Of a stretch of DNA of 64,000 nucleotides, positions 40,650-49,066 are shown piece by piece; position 1 is the first letter of the stretch, and each line of letters begins with the position of its first letter. This stretch comes from Kribbella pratensis (GTDB taxonomy: Bacteria > Actinomycetota > Actinomycetes > Propionibacteriales > Kribbellaceae): assembly GCF_004365355.1 (NCBI RefSeq), contig NZ_SODP01000002.1, positions 399,531 to 463,530 of the forward strand, in the 5' to 3' direction. A program made the translations under genes and the position numbers. Below the pieces are notes generated by a model. That model searched no databases. It worked only from the letters and a program-made list of their open reading frames with translations, and had not been told where the DNA came from.

Positions 40650-41918
40650 ATGAAGACTCTCGTTGCCGGTGGCAACGTCGTGACCATGGATCCGGTGATC
40701 GGTGACTTCGGACGCGGCGACCTGCTGATCGACGACGGTGTGATCGTCGAGGTCGCCGAGCGGATCGAGGTGTCGGACGCCGAGGTGATCGACGCGAGCG
40801 GCCGGGTCGTCATGCCCGGGTTCGTCGACAACCACCGGCACACCTGGCAGACCGCGTTCCGCGGGGTCGGCGCGGACTGGACGTTCGCAGACTACGCCAC
40901 CGTGATCCACGGGATGCTCAAACCGCAGTACCGGCCCGAGGATGTCTACATCAGCAACCTGTTCGGGCGTATCGAGGCGCTGCACTCCGGTGTGACCACA
41001 ATGCTCGACTGGTTCCACGCAGCGCAGACACCCGCGCACGCCGACGCCGCGATCGCCGGACTCCGGGACGCGCCGGGGCGGTCGATCTTCTGCTACGGCG
41101 CCGGGTACCGCACCGATCAGCCCATCGAAACCGAGGTACGCCGGGTCCGCGCGCTCCTCCCCGACGACGCGATGGCCCTCGGGCTGCGCGGTCCGGACGA
41201 AACCATCATGGACAATGTCGTCGCCGACCTGAAGCTCGCCGACGAACTCGGCCTGCGTGTCAGCGTCCACGTCGACGGACTCAACGGCCGGCGCCCGATC
41301 ACCGCGCTACGGGACAACGGCCTGCTGCGCGACACCACGACGTACGTGCATGCCAACGGGCTCACCGACGACGAGATCCAGATGATCGCGGACGCCGGCA
41401 GCTCGGTGTCGATCAGCCCCGACGTGGAACTGAAGATGGGATTCGGGCAGCCCGAGACAGGACGGATGCTGGCCGCCGGACTGCGGCCGACGCTGTCCGC
41501 GGACGACGTGCCTGCGGTGGGCGGCGACCTGTTCGCAACAATGCGTACGGCATACGCGGCCCAGCGCGGGCTCGACGGTGGCCTGACGTCGCGGGACCTG
41601 CTCGCCTTCACCACCGTCAACGCCGCTGCCTCCGTCGGTCTGCCGACCGGAAGCCTCACCCCTGGCCGGGCCGCCGACATGATCCTCCTGCGGATCGACG
41701 ACCCGGCCGTGTTCCCCTTCAACAATCCCGTCGGCACGATCGTCACCGCCGCACATCCCGGGCTCGTCGACACCGTTCTCGTTGCCGGGCGGGTGGTGAA
41801 ACGCGACGGCCAACTTGTCGGCGTCGACCTGTCCACTCTCAGGAACCGTCTGCTGGAGTCCCGTGACCACGTCGCTGCCGCGGCCGGCTTCCCCGTCGAC
41901 GGAAGCTGGCGCCGGTGA
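40650..41918 (+). CDS. Metal-dependent amidohydrolase (cytosine deaminase/chlorohydrolase group)
   Basis: A 422-residue amidohydrolase. Beta-strand 1 ligand site MPGFVDNHRHTWQTAFRG (HxH as HRH) at about residues 56-73, TTMLDWFH, the strand-5 His in SVHVDGL, strand-6 YVHANGL and the Asp in SADDVPAVGGD; the end has LTPGRAADMILLR. The spacing is that of the AtzB/TrzN-like group. The ATG at 40650 after GGGAGG was preferred to one six codons upstream. Lrp control through the inverted repeat upstream is likely. The substrate could be a heterocyclic deamination target; not determinable. Confidence 0.9.
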   Translation: MKTLVAGGNVVTMDPVIGDFGRGDLLIDDGVIVEVAERIEVSDAEVIDASGRVVMPGFVDNHRHTWQTAFRGVGADWTFADYATVIHGMLKPQYRPEDVYISNLFGRIEALHSGVTTMLDWFHAAQTPAHADAAIAGLRDAPGRSIFCYGAGYRTDQPIETEVRRVRALLPDDAMALGLRGPDETIMDNVVADLKLADELGLRVSVHVDGLNGRRPITALRDNGLLRDTTTYVHANGLTDDEIQMIADAGSSVSISPDVELKMGFGQPETGRMLAAGLRPTLSADDVPAVGGDLFATMRTAYAAQRGLDGGLTSRDLLAFTTVNAAASVGLPTGSLTPGRAADMILLRIDDPAVFPFNNPVGTIVTAAHPGLVDTVLVAGRVVKRDGQLVGVDLSTLRNRLLESRDHVAAAAGFPVDGSWRR

Positions 41919-42046
41919 CCCATCCCGTCCGGCCCGGCGACGCCCGAAGTCCTGGTACACCGCGGTGAGGCCGCGAGGAGGCGGTCGGGTCGGGGGCGGC
42001 TGGGGTTCGACGTCGACGACCGCGTGCGCCAATTCGCGGACGGGGG

Positions 42047-44794
42047 CTACTGAGTCCAGAGCTGGAATTCGGAGAGTTGGGCGGCCGGCCAGCCGGTGTT
42101 TGCGGTGATGGTTGCTCGCCAGTACCGCTGGGTCGACGCGGGGAAGGTCAAGGTCACCATGTTGTTCGCCGTGGGGGTGAAGGTGTACGTCGCGGCAGCC
42201 TTCAGCGTTGTGAACGTGGTGCCGTCGAGCGAGCCGAGCAGTGACACGGTTTGGTCCCGCGCTCCCCACGGGGAGGGCAACTGGAGTACGACGCGGCTTG
42301 CGGACTGGGCAGAGCCGAGGTCCACCTGGGCCCACTGCGGGAACACGTTGTTCGCGCTCTCCCAGTACGACGACTGGTTTCCGTCGGTCACGTTGGCCGA
42401 CGCGTAGGTCTGGTTGTGTGAGGACTCACTGGTGGGCTTGCCCGCCGCCAGGTTCGCGGGCGCCGTCGGTCCGCTGGTGAACTGCAGGCTGTTGAGGTTC
42501 CAGCCGCCGTTGTCCTGGTACACCGTCAGGGTCTGCACCCCGGCCGGCAGGGCCACCTGCGTGGTGACGGTTGACCAGTTCTGCCAGCCGCCGGTCGACG
42601 GCAGGCTGACGTTCCCGCTGAGGTTGGCACCGGAGGAGCTGGCCAGGTGGAATGCATTCGTCACCACCGCCGGTGCCGCGACGCGCATGGCCACGTTGTA
42701 GGTACCGGCGGTGGCGACGTTGACCGTGTAATGGAACCACTGACCGGTGCCGGTCCAGCCCAGGTTGTAGCCGCCACCGGTGTCCGAAGTGGACTCGAGA
42801 TCGATGCCATCGGTCCGATAGGTGTTCGCGGTACCGTTGGTCGAGTCCACGTTATAGGCGATTCCCTGTCCACCGGTGTTGTAGTTCTCCGCCTGCACGG
42901 TGCCCGGGATCGCCGCGGGCATTCCGCCGTACGGGCCTTCCGGCGTACCGCCCTGCCAGCTGTTGCCGCTAAGCGACGCGGTGAATCCGCCGGAGTTGTT
43001 GAGGTACGGCGTACCGCCGCCGGTCACTGTGTTGCCGGTGATTGTCGCGGATCCCGAGGGAGCGGGGTAGAACGGCGGCGCGATGACGATGCCGTTGCGC
43101 CACGGCGAGGTAACAGTGTTGTTCTGCAGCACGGTGTTGGTCGAGGTGGAGAAGCCGATCCCGTCGTACAGCGAGTTGAGGATGGTGTTGTTGCTCGCGG
43201 TGACGTGGTCGACCGCCCCGACGTTCTGGCCGTCACCACCGTTGCCGATGTGGAATGCCGGCTGTCCCTGGTTGTACGCGTTCCCACCGGACCGTACGAC
43301 GACGTTGCCGGTCACGCTCGCCGACAGCAGATCGTTGCCGTTGACACCGAAACGTCCCGCGCCCAGGCCGATGTAGCGGGCGGTGTCGGACACGTAGTTG
43401 TTCTCGATCCGATGACCGCTGCCGCCGTACACGCCGACGCCCTTGCCGCCCCAGGGCGCGATCGACGTGTTGTTCGTGACCTCCGCGTTCACCATCGGGG
43501 TGTAGTAGACCTTCGTGCCGTCGATGTCGTTGTAGTTGACCGAGTTGATCGCCAGCGCATCGTCGCCGGTGCCGCGGACGAAGTTGTTGGTGACGGTCAG
43601 GTTGTTGCCGACGGAGTTGCCCATCGACACGTTGTTGATGTTGGCGCCGTCGGCCCAGATCGTCGTCAGGCGGTTGTCCCGGATCGTGCCGCCGGTGCCG
43701 GAGGCCCAGAAGCCGGACAGGGTGTGCTGGGTCCAGATCCCGTCGGCCACCCAGTTCGTCCCGCTGACATCCATCGACCCGCCCGCGCCGTCGACCGTGG
43801 CGCGGCTGGTGGCGTTGGAGTCGACGTGCAGGTTCTGGATCGTGGTCGAGGTAAGGCCCCACAACGCGGGCAGCGGCGTACTGTTCGGCAGCGGTACGTC
43901 GCGGTAGATCGTGCTGTACCACGCGCCCGCGCCGGCGATCGTGATGCCCTGCGCCCGAAGGCCCTGCGTGCCCTTGACGTAGAAGATTCCGGCCGGGACC
44001 CACAAGGTCTTGTTCTGCGTCTGTGCCTGGTCGATGCAGTTCTGGATGGCGGCCCGGCTGTCGACCGAGGCAGGGTCGGCCGCGCCGTTGGTCGGTGTGT
44101 TGTCGGCGACCGCACCGCAGTCCGTGATCGAGATCGAGTTCGCCGGCTGGGCGATCGCAGCGGGCGGGCTCTCCACGTCGACGACATCGATGTCGTAGAA
44201 AGCGGCCGAGTTGCCGGCGTCCTTGCGCAGCATGAAGGTGCTGCCCGCGGCGATCGGCGTACCAGTGACGAAGGTGTGCGTCTCGTCGAAGAACACCCGC
44301 GGGTCGCCGTCTGACGGATTCTGGTTGTTGCCGTTGTAGTTGTTGTTGCCCTCGTACAACCACGTCTGCTTCGAGTTGACGTTGAGTGCCTGGCGCAGGC
44401 CGCCGTCGACGTACAGATTCAGCGTGCTGGTCTGCCCGCCACCCGCGCTGCTGTCGGGGATGCTCAGCCGCACGGTGATCGCGCTGATCGCGTGACCGGT
44501 CGTGTTTGTCCACTGCACACTCTGCCCGGTGCCCGCGAGATGAGCGTACGCATGGCCGGACGCCTCCAGAGCCGCACTCGAGTACTGCGTCGTCGGCGGC
44601 GAGGTCAGCGACACCGCGGCCGCACCGCCGCCGAGCGAACCGGCCTCGGCTTCGTACGACGTGAACGGAACAGTCGCACCGGCGGCGGCGTCCACGCGAG
44701 TCTCGTGCGCAGCGGCCGGCATGACCAGCGCGGCCGTGAGAGTGCTAGCGGCCAGGACGCAGCCTGCGAGTCCACGGAACGGGATGGGGCGCAT
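42047..44794 (-). CDS. Secreted GH87-like alpha-1,3-glucanase with carbohydrate-binding and discoidin domains
   Basis: A 915-residue secreted protein. Signal peptide at residues 1-29 ending PAAAHE; CBM35-like beta-sandwich at about 44-208 (YEAEAGSLGG, GTGQSVQW); right-handed beta-helix at about 220-620 with GAVADN, WVPAGIFYV, WTQHTLSGFWASG and GTGDDALAINS (Asp411/412) plus Asp382, the acidic cluster expected of GH87 mycodextranase/mutanase enzymes; CBM6-like domain at about 630-775 (VQAENYNTGGQGIAY, WFHYTVNV); F5/8-type C (discoidin) domain at about 780-914. GAGAGGAA precedes the ATG. It probably degrades fungal alpha-1,3-glucan outside the cell. Exact linkage specificity is inferred. Confidence 0.87.
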   Translation of the reverse strand: MRPIPFRGLAGCVLAASTLTAALVMPAAAHETRVDAAAGATVPFTSYEAEAGSLGGGAAAVSLTSPPTTQYSSAALEASGHAYAHLAGTGQSVQWTNTTGHAISAITVRLSIPDSSAGGGQTSTLNLYVDGGLRQALNVNSKQTWLYEGNNNYNGNNQNPSDGDPRVFFDETHTFVTGTPIAAGSTFMLRKDAGNSAAFYDIDVVDVESPPAAIAQPANSISITDCGAVADNTPTNGAADPASVDSRAAIQNCIDQAQTQNKTLWVPAGIFYVKGTQGLRAQGITIAGAGAWYSTIYRDVPLPNSTPLPALWGLTSTTIQNLHVDSNATSRATVDGAGGSMDVSGTNWVADGIWTQHTLSGFWASGTGGTIRDNRLTTIWADGANINNVSMGNSVGNNLTVTNNFVRGTGDDALAINSVNYNDIDGTKVYYTPMVNAEVTNNTSIAPWGGKGVGVYGGSGHRIENNYVSDTARYIGLGAGRFGVNGNDLLSASVTGNVVVRSGGNAYNQGQPAFHIGNGGDGQNVGAVDHVTASNNTILNSLYDGIGFSTSTNTVLQNNTVTSPWRNGIVIAPPFYPAPSGSATITGNTVTGGGTPYLNNSGGFTASLSGNSWQGGTPEGPYGGMPAAIPGTVQAENYNTGGQGIAYNVDSTNGTANTYRTDGIDLESTSDTGGGYNLGWTGTGQWFHYTVNVATAGTYNVAMRVAAPAVVTNAFHLASSSGANLSGNVSLPSTGGWQNWSTVTTQVALPAGVQTLTVYQDNGGWNLNSLQFTSGPTAPANLAAGKPTSESSHNQTYASANVTDGNQSSYWESANNVFPQWAQVDLGSAQSASRVVLQLPSPWGARDQTVSLLGSLDGTTFTTLKAAATYTFTPTANNMVTLTFPASTQRYWRATITANTGWPAAQLSEFQLWTQ

Positions 44795-45262
44795 CGTCTT
44801 CCTCTCTGACCGCGCAGCGTCGGGAGGGGCGTCCCGAAGGGGCGACTGCATCAGCCGCGATGTCAGGAAGTTGCCAAAGACCGTCGCAAACTTGCAATAA
44901 CACCGTAGAAGGATGAAAGGCGAATATCATCCGTACGTCAAGGCGACAGGACCCCATCAGCTGACTGAGAGCAGCCAACTCCCGATCTTCGCCAAGGCAA
45001 CGAGAGCGTCTGTACCATCCCGGCCGAGAAAGTTCGAGGGCCCGTCCTAGCGCTTCCTTGATGTCTATTCCCGGCGTCTTGAGCGTCGTGCCGCTTGGAC
45101 TGCATTCGCCGGCTCGTTTTCGGCCGCGGCTCCCAGGACAACGGCTCCACGGCCAGTCCGGCGGCGTCCATACTCCGGCACGGCGGACGTTGGGTTGCCC
45201 GCGCTGAAAGTCTCCCCGCCTCGCGCGTTGAGCTTCGGTCCGGAAGTCGACCCGCGGGGAGG
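44795..45262. other. 468-bp gap between the glucanase and the integrase
   Basis: It must hold the promoters of both divergent genes. The first 150 bp upstream of the glucanase are AT-richer (ttgcaaactt, gcaataacac), consistent with promoter DNA. No gene, tRNA or strong repeat recognised in the rest; open frames that cross it lack ribosome sites. Confidence 0.5.
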
Positions 45263-46600
45263 ATGCGCGTGGCGTTCGTCAAGGATCAGTGGACGACTGC
45301 CGTGAAGCAGCCGGACGGGACGGTCATTCGGGAGCGGAACGAGAAGCGGTGGGGGCGGGGAAAGCGGTGGCTGGCGGTTTGGCATGACCCGAGCGGAAAG
45401 GAGCAGTCGCAGGCGTTCGATACGAAGGTTCGGGCGAGCAAGTACGCCAGTGCGATGGAGACCGACGCGGCTCGTGGGGACTATGTCGATCCGAAGGCCG
45501 GACAGGTTCGGTTCGAAGTTATCGCGCAGATCTGGCTCAAGTCGCGATCCGTCGATCCGACGACGCTGATCCGATACGAGACAGCGTTGCGGCTGCATGT
45601 CCTGCCGTACTTCGGGAATCGACCGGTCAAGAGCATGAAGCCCTCGGAGATCGCGACCTGGTTGACGGATCTCGAGGATCGGATCGGAGTAGCGACTGCC
45701 CGGACAGCGTTCGTCGTTCTGCACGGCACCTTGGAGCTGGCGGTGGACGACGGCACGATCAAGCGGAACCCGGCCAAGGCGAACGTCGTCCACCTGTCGT
45801 CTCCGAAGCACCGGAAGATCCTGGCCTGGGGCGATGCCCGGGTTCAGCGTGTCGTCGAGTGCCACCAACCGCAGTTCCGCGCCATCCCGGTCATCGGTGC
45901 CGCGGCTGGGCTGCGACAGGGTGAGCTGTTCGGGCTCGCGACCGAGGATCTCGACTTTGAACGGATGATCATCCACGTCCGGCGACAGGTGAAGCGACTC
46001 GGCGGGAGCTTCGTCTTCGCATTGCCGAAGAGCGACACTGAACGCGAGGTGCCCATGTCTGAAGGTGCGGCGCTTGTGCTCCTCCAGCACATGGAGACCT
46101 ACCCGCCACGACCGTATTCGCTGCCGTGGGAGAAGCCGGACGGGGATCCGTTGGAGGCCAAGATCCTGTTCCGCTGGAGAGATGACCGGCACATTCAGGC
46201 GCGCAGCTACAACGAACGGGTATGGAAGCCGGCGCTAGTCGCCGCCGGCGTCATCCCGGAGCCGACCCGGACGGACCGTGGCGCACTGCAGTACGTCAGC
46301 AGCAGAGACACCGGGATGCATGCTTTGCGCCACTACTACGCCAGCGTCGCCTTGGCGGACGGGGTCAACATCAAGGAGCTGGCCGAGTACTTAGGACACA
46401 GCGACCCCGGTTTCACGCTCCGCCTCTACACTCACATGCTGCCGTCGTCGCACGAGCGAGCCCGCAAGGCGATCGACTCGCGGCTCGGTCATATCTTCTC
46501 GTCAGCGGCTCACGGAGCAGTCACGGAGCAGGCGGCAAAAGGGGACCTCCAGAACCTGTCCCAATTCGAGGCCGATCCATCCTTCGAAATAGGCCTCTGA
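45263..46600 (+). CDS. int: Tyrosine recombinase / phage-type integrase
   Basis: A 445-residue integrase of the actinobacterial phage/ICE type. The N-terminal arm-binding region reads RWGRGKRWLAVWHDPSGK; the core-binding SAM-like domain has DPTTLIRYETALRLHVLPYFG; the catalytic residues are Arg in GAAAGLRQGELFGL, His-x-x-Arg in MHALRHYYAS, His in LGHSDPGFT and the nucleophile Tyr in LRLYTHML. GGGGAGG stands directly before the ATG, so a GTG two codons later (spacing 6) may be the real start. It ends 67 bp before the predicted right attachment core, as expected for an element integrase. Confidence 0.95.
   Translation: MRVAFVKDQWTTAVKQPDGTVIRERNEKRWGRGKRWLAVWHDPSGKEQSQAFDTKVRASKYASAMETDAARGDYVDPKAGQVRFEVIAQIWLKSRSVDPTTLIRYETALRLHVLPYFGNRPVKSMKPSEIATWLTDLEDRIGVATARTAFVVLHGTLELAVDDGTIKRNPAKANVVHLSSPKHRKILAWGDARVQRVVECHQPQFRAIPVIGAAAGLRQGELFGLATEDLDFERMIIHVRRQVKRLGGSFVFALPKSDTEREVPMSEGAALVLLQHMETYPPRPYSLPWEKPDGDPLEAKILFRWRDDRHIQARSYNERVWKPALVAAGVIPEPTRTDRGALQYVSSRDTGMHALRHYYASVALADGVNIKELAEYLGHSDPGFTLRLYTHMLPSSHERARKAIDSRLGHIFSSAAHGAVTEQAAKGDLQNLSQFEADPSFEIGL
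46509..46532. repeat. ACGGAGCAG direct repeats, right copy
   Basis: Inside the integrase 3' end; 23 of 24 bases match 22836-22859 near the left core. Candidate arm-type sites. Confidence 0.55.
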
Positions 46601-46667
46601 CCTGCGGGAACACGCTCAGACCAGGCCCGGCGTTCACCCGATTTCGCTCGGCTCGGTCAACTGAAGG

Positions 46668-46692
46668 CCAACATGTTCCAGTTCTACGCCGA
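46668..46692. other. Predicted attR core (25 bp)
   Basis: Identical to 22581-22605 in the nmrA-type gene. Homology to that gene starts exactly here and continues to the terminator at 46866. Confidence 0.5.
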
Positions 46693-46816
46693 GGACCACC
46701 AACGCTTCACCGGCGAACGCGACGTGGCGAAGGTCCGCGAACTCAACCCCCAACTGGAGTCCTTCGCGGACTGGCTCGACAAGCACCGCGACGAACTCAA
46801 AGCCTCACAAAACTGA
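46673..46816 (+). pseudogene. Displaced 3' end of an nmrA-type gene (48 codons)
   Basis: From ATG to TGA this encodes MFQFYAEDHQRF and on to ELKASQN, the same length as the end of the complete gene at 21758-22729, with about four amino-acid differences in 47. No 5' part is present. Followed by a similar terminator. Best read as the original host gene end left behind by integration. Confidence 0.8.
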
Positions 46817-46832
46817 CGATTCCACACCTCAC

Positions 46833-46866
46833 CCCGGCGGCCGCCCTCCCCCAGCCGACCGCCGGG
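46833..46866 (+). terminator. Second copy of the nmrA terminator
   Basis: CCCGGCGG / CCGCCGGG 8-bp stem with an 18-base loop, after the displaced gene end. Confidence 0.65.
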
Positions 46867-46972
46867 CCAGTCGGACGCCGGCATGGCTGACGCTCCACAG
46901 GCACGGCTGGACGGACAGCTTCGTGAAACTGCATCAGTACGTCGGGGCCGAGGCGTAGCGGCCCTTTGTTGC

Positions 46973-47188
46973 CTAGGACTTGCGTACGCGCCGGCTCATC
47001 CGCCACTTCTTCAGCTTGGCCTTCAGATAGGCCACGCCAATGCGGATCTTCGTCCAGATGCTCAGCGGCAGTTCCTTGGCCAGTTTCTTCCCCAGCTGCT
47101 TGGGCTCGACCTTGTGCGCCGCATCACTGGTCGCTTTGCGGCTGGTCTTTCCCGCCTTCTTGACGGACTCCGTCGGGTTGGGGCTCAT
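46973..47188 (-). CDS. Small basic protein of unknown function
   Basis: A 71-residue, very Lys/Arg-rich protein: MSPNPTESVKKAGKTSRK at the start, a middle ELPLSIWTKIRIGVAYLKAKLKKW that could form one amphipathic or membrane-touching helix, and a basic end RMSRRVRKS. AAGGAG lies 6 bp before the ATG, the strongest ribosome site nearby, so it is probably real although short. It sits between two nmrA tails, inside the scar of a second element. No family recognised. Confidence 0.65.
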   Translation of the reverse strand: MSPNPTESVKKAGKTSRKATSDAAHKVEPKQLGKKLAKELPLSIWTKIRIGVAYLKAKLKKWRMSRRVRKS

Positions 47189-47310
47189 CGTTGCTCCTTC
47201 GGGTCGGTTCACACGCCACACGGGCGCGTGTTCCCCGCTCACACGATCCCTCCGGTGCCCGGCAGCGGCGCAACGCATTCCCGTCAGGCGGCAAGCGGCT
47301 TCAAACCGCG

Positions 47311-47494
47311 GTGGGGGCGGGGAAGGCGGTGGCGCGGGGTTTGGCATGACCCGAGTGGGAAGGATCCGACCACGCTGATCCGGTACGAGACAGCGCTGCG
47401 GCTGTATGTGCTGCCGTACTTCGGGAGCCGACCGGTCAAGAGCATCAAGCCCTCGGAGATCGCGACATGGTTGACGGATCTCGAGGAGCGGATC
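47311..47494 (+). pseudogene. Integrase remnant with internal deletion
   Basis: Encodes RWGRGRRWRGVWHDPSGK fused directly to DPTTLIRYETALRLYVLPYFG and ending ATWLTDLEERI. Compared with the intact integrase it lacks 51 codons in frame in the middle and everything after the core-binding domain, including all catalytic residues. It runs straight into a third nmrA tail. Confidence 0.85.
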
Positions 47495-47576
47495 ACCGCG
47501 AAGAGCTCAAAGCCTCACAAACTGACGATTCCGCCGCCCCACCCCGGCGGCCGACCATCCCAAGCCGACCGCCGGG
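47495..47576 (+). pseudogene. Third copy of the nmrA 3' end with terminator
   Basis: From CACCGCGA to the terminator (stem arms 47543-47550 and 47569-47576) it matches the other two tails, with one base missing before the stop codon. Only about ten codons of the gene remain. Confidence 0.75.
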
Positions 47577-47590
47577 CACCTCAGCACATT

Positions 47591-47607
47591 ATGGGTTGGT
47601 CAGCCCA
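47591..47607. promoter_or_regulatory. TetR operator upstream of tetR (47629)
   Basis: ATGGGTTGGTCAGCCCA, part of a longer imperfect palindrome TTATGGG-N8-CCCATTA (47589-47610), 22 bp before the tetR start. A similar site is at 49384-49400. Confidence 0.7.
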
Positions 47608-47628
47608 TTATTGAGCTACGCTGGTGCC

Positions 47629-48252
47629 ATGACCGACGCCGAGACTCGTTTGACCCGGAAGGGCCGTGCCACCCGCGACCGGATCGTCGAAAGTGCCGCT
47701 GCGGTGGCGCTCGAGCGCGGGGTCCAGGGGATGACGAACGAGGAGGTGCGCCGTGCCGCTGGTGTCAGCGGATCGCAGCTCATGCACTACTTCCCCGACA
47801 AGGAATCGCTCTTGTCGGCCGTCATCGACTGGCGGGCCCAGGCGGTTATGAACTTCACCCAGATGGCGGCCAAGGAAGGTCTGGACACCTTCGAAGGACT
47901 GCAGTCCTGGGTCGATGCCTACCTCGATCACGAGGAGGCGTGCGTGTCAGGCTGCAGCTTCGGTTCGCTCGCAGCCGAGCTGGTCAAGAGCGAGACAGGG
48001 CTCCGGGGGAAGGTGGCCGACGGGTTCGACCAGTGGGAGGAGCTGTTCCGCGCGGGCCTGCAGGCTATGCGGGATCGCGGCGAACTGAAGCGCAGCGCCG
48101 ATCCCCGAGCCCTGACCAATGCCCTGATGTCCAGCTTTCAAGGGGGGATGCTGCTCTCCCAGGCATCGGGCGATTCCACCGCGCTCCGCGATGCCCTCAC
48201 CGCCGCGATGAACTACCTGTCGACCTTCCGCTCCGCCCGATCGCGGGCATGA
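47629..48252 (+). CDS. TetR-family regulator
   Basis: A 207-residue TetR protein; HTH at residues 10-60 (RKGRATRDRIVESAAAVALERGVQGMTNEEVRRAAGVSGSQLMHYFPDKESLLSAVI, part). The SGSQLMHYFPDK ending and CSFGSLAAELVKSE in the sensor domain put it near the LmrA/YxaF group. It starts just after the third nmrA tail. The operator before it recurs upstream of the monooxygenase gene at 49063-49362, so that two-gene operon is the likely target. Confidence 0.92.
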   Translation: MTDAETRLTRKGRATRDRIVESAAAVALERGVQGMTNEEVRRAAGVSGSQLMHYFPDKESLLSAVIDWRAQAVMNFTQMAAKEGLDTFEGLQSWVDAYLDHEEACVSGCSFGSLAAELVKSETGLRGKVADGFDQWEELFRAGLQAMRDRGELKRSADPRALTNALMSSFQGGMLLSQASGDSTALRDALTAAMNYLSTFRSARSRA

Positions 48253-48259
48253 ACGAAAG

Positions 48260-49066
48260 TCACTCGCCGGTCGCTGAAAGCTTGCCGTCGCGATAGGCCA
48301 CCAGCCGCCCCTGCGCCTGCGGGTAAGGCGTCGCCTTGGGCGGAGTTTCGCCGTCGCGGAGCCGGATCGCGACTTCCACGCCCGCGTCGATTGCTGCCCG
48401 GTACGGCAGCGATCCGGTACTCACGCGCCGTACGCCGAGGTCGGCGAGTTCGCGTACCGTCATGCCAGGGACCGGTAAGACATTGACCGGCACGGTCAGC
48501 GTCGCCGTCAGAGTCCGGATTTCGTCGGGCCGGCTGATACCAGGGACGAAGATCCCGTCGGCGCCGGCCCCGACGTAGGCCCGCGCCCGGATCAACGCCT
48601 CGTCCAGGTTCGCCGATTGGCCGAGCCAATAGTTGTCCACCCGCGCGTTCACGAACAGGTCGGGCGAGGCCGCCTTGATCGCCGCCACCTTGGCGGCGTG
48701 CCGGTCGGGGGCGACGAGTCGTTGATCGGTGCTGTCCTCGATGTTGACACCGGCCACGCCGAGCTCGGCGAGGTACGACGCGACCTCGTCGGGATCATCG
48801 GAGTAGCCGTCCTCGACGTCCGCGGTCACCGGCACTGGCAACCGCAGCAGTCGAGCCGCTAGCGCTGCCGTCGCCTCTCGCGTGGAGCGGCCACCGTCCG
48901 GAGAGCCCCCGGCCGCCGCGACTCCGAAGCTGGTCGTGCCGACCGCGGGAAAGCCCGCGACCACGAACCCCAGTGCGGAGCCGACATCCCATGCGTTCGG
49001 CAATACCAACGGCGCCGGGCCCTCGTGGTGCGCGCGGAAGGCTCGCGCCGCGTCGCGGGGGTTCAC
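48260..49066 (-). CDS. Isocitrate lyase/PEP mutase family protein
   Basis: A 268-residue TIM-barrel lyase of the PEP mutase/oxaloacetate hydrolase group. It begins FRAHHEGPAPLVLPNAWDVGSA, has TTSFGVAAAGGSPDG, the Mg-binding TADVEDGYSDDPDEV and GVNIEDS, then NARVDNYWLG and DGIFVPGIS. The Cys of true isocitrate lyases (KKCGH) is absent, so a C-C or C-P bond lyase of unknown substrate is expected. ATGA-type overlap with the monooxygenase gene upstream shows one operon, probably under the TetR at 47629. Confidence 0.9.
   Translation of the reverse strand: MNPRDAARAFRAHHEGPAPLVLPNAWDVGSALGFVVAGFPAVGTTSFGVAAAGGSPDGGRSTREATAALAARLLRLPVPVTADVEDGYSDDPDEVASYLAELGVAGVNIEDSTDQRLVAPDRHAAKVAAIKAASPDLFVNARVDNYWLGQSANLDEALIRARAYVGAGADGIFVPGISRPDEIRTLTATLTVPVNVLPVPGMTVRELADLGVRRVSTGSLPYRAAIDAGVEVAIRLRDGETPPKATPYPQAQGRLVAYRDGKLSATGE

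Larger units (their letters stand above)
22606..46667. mobile_element. Putative genomic island between the nmrA attachment sites
   Basis: About 24 kb lies between two direct copies of the nmrA 3' end. The intact tyrosine integrase is at the right end, 67 bp before the right core, and the direct repeats ACGGAGCAG are near both ends. Cargo is regulator/enzyme cassettes. No replication, relaxase or FtsK/TraB-like gene is seen, so it would be non-conjugative or decayed. Alternative: a local duplication of nmrA tail plus integrase without movement of the whole segment. Confidence 0.45.

Noticed and set aside
42647..44314. 555-residue plus-strand frame
   Set aside because: Antisense to the glucanase, Arg/Val/Asp-rich, no motifs.
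46817..47310. tRNA gene as the classical integrase target
   Set aside because: No cloverleaf-like arrangement or TTCAAAT/TTCGANTC loop with matching stems seen by eye around either predicted att site.
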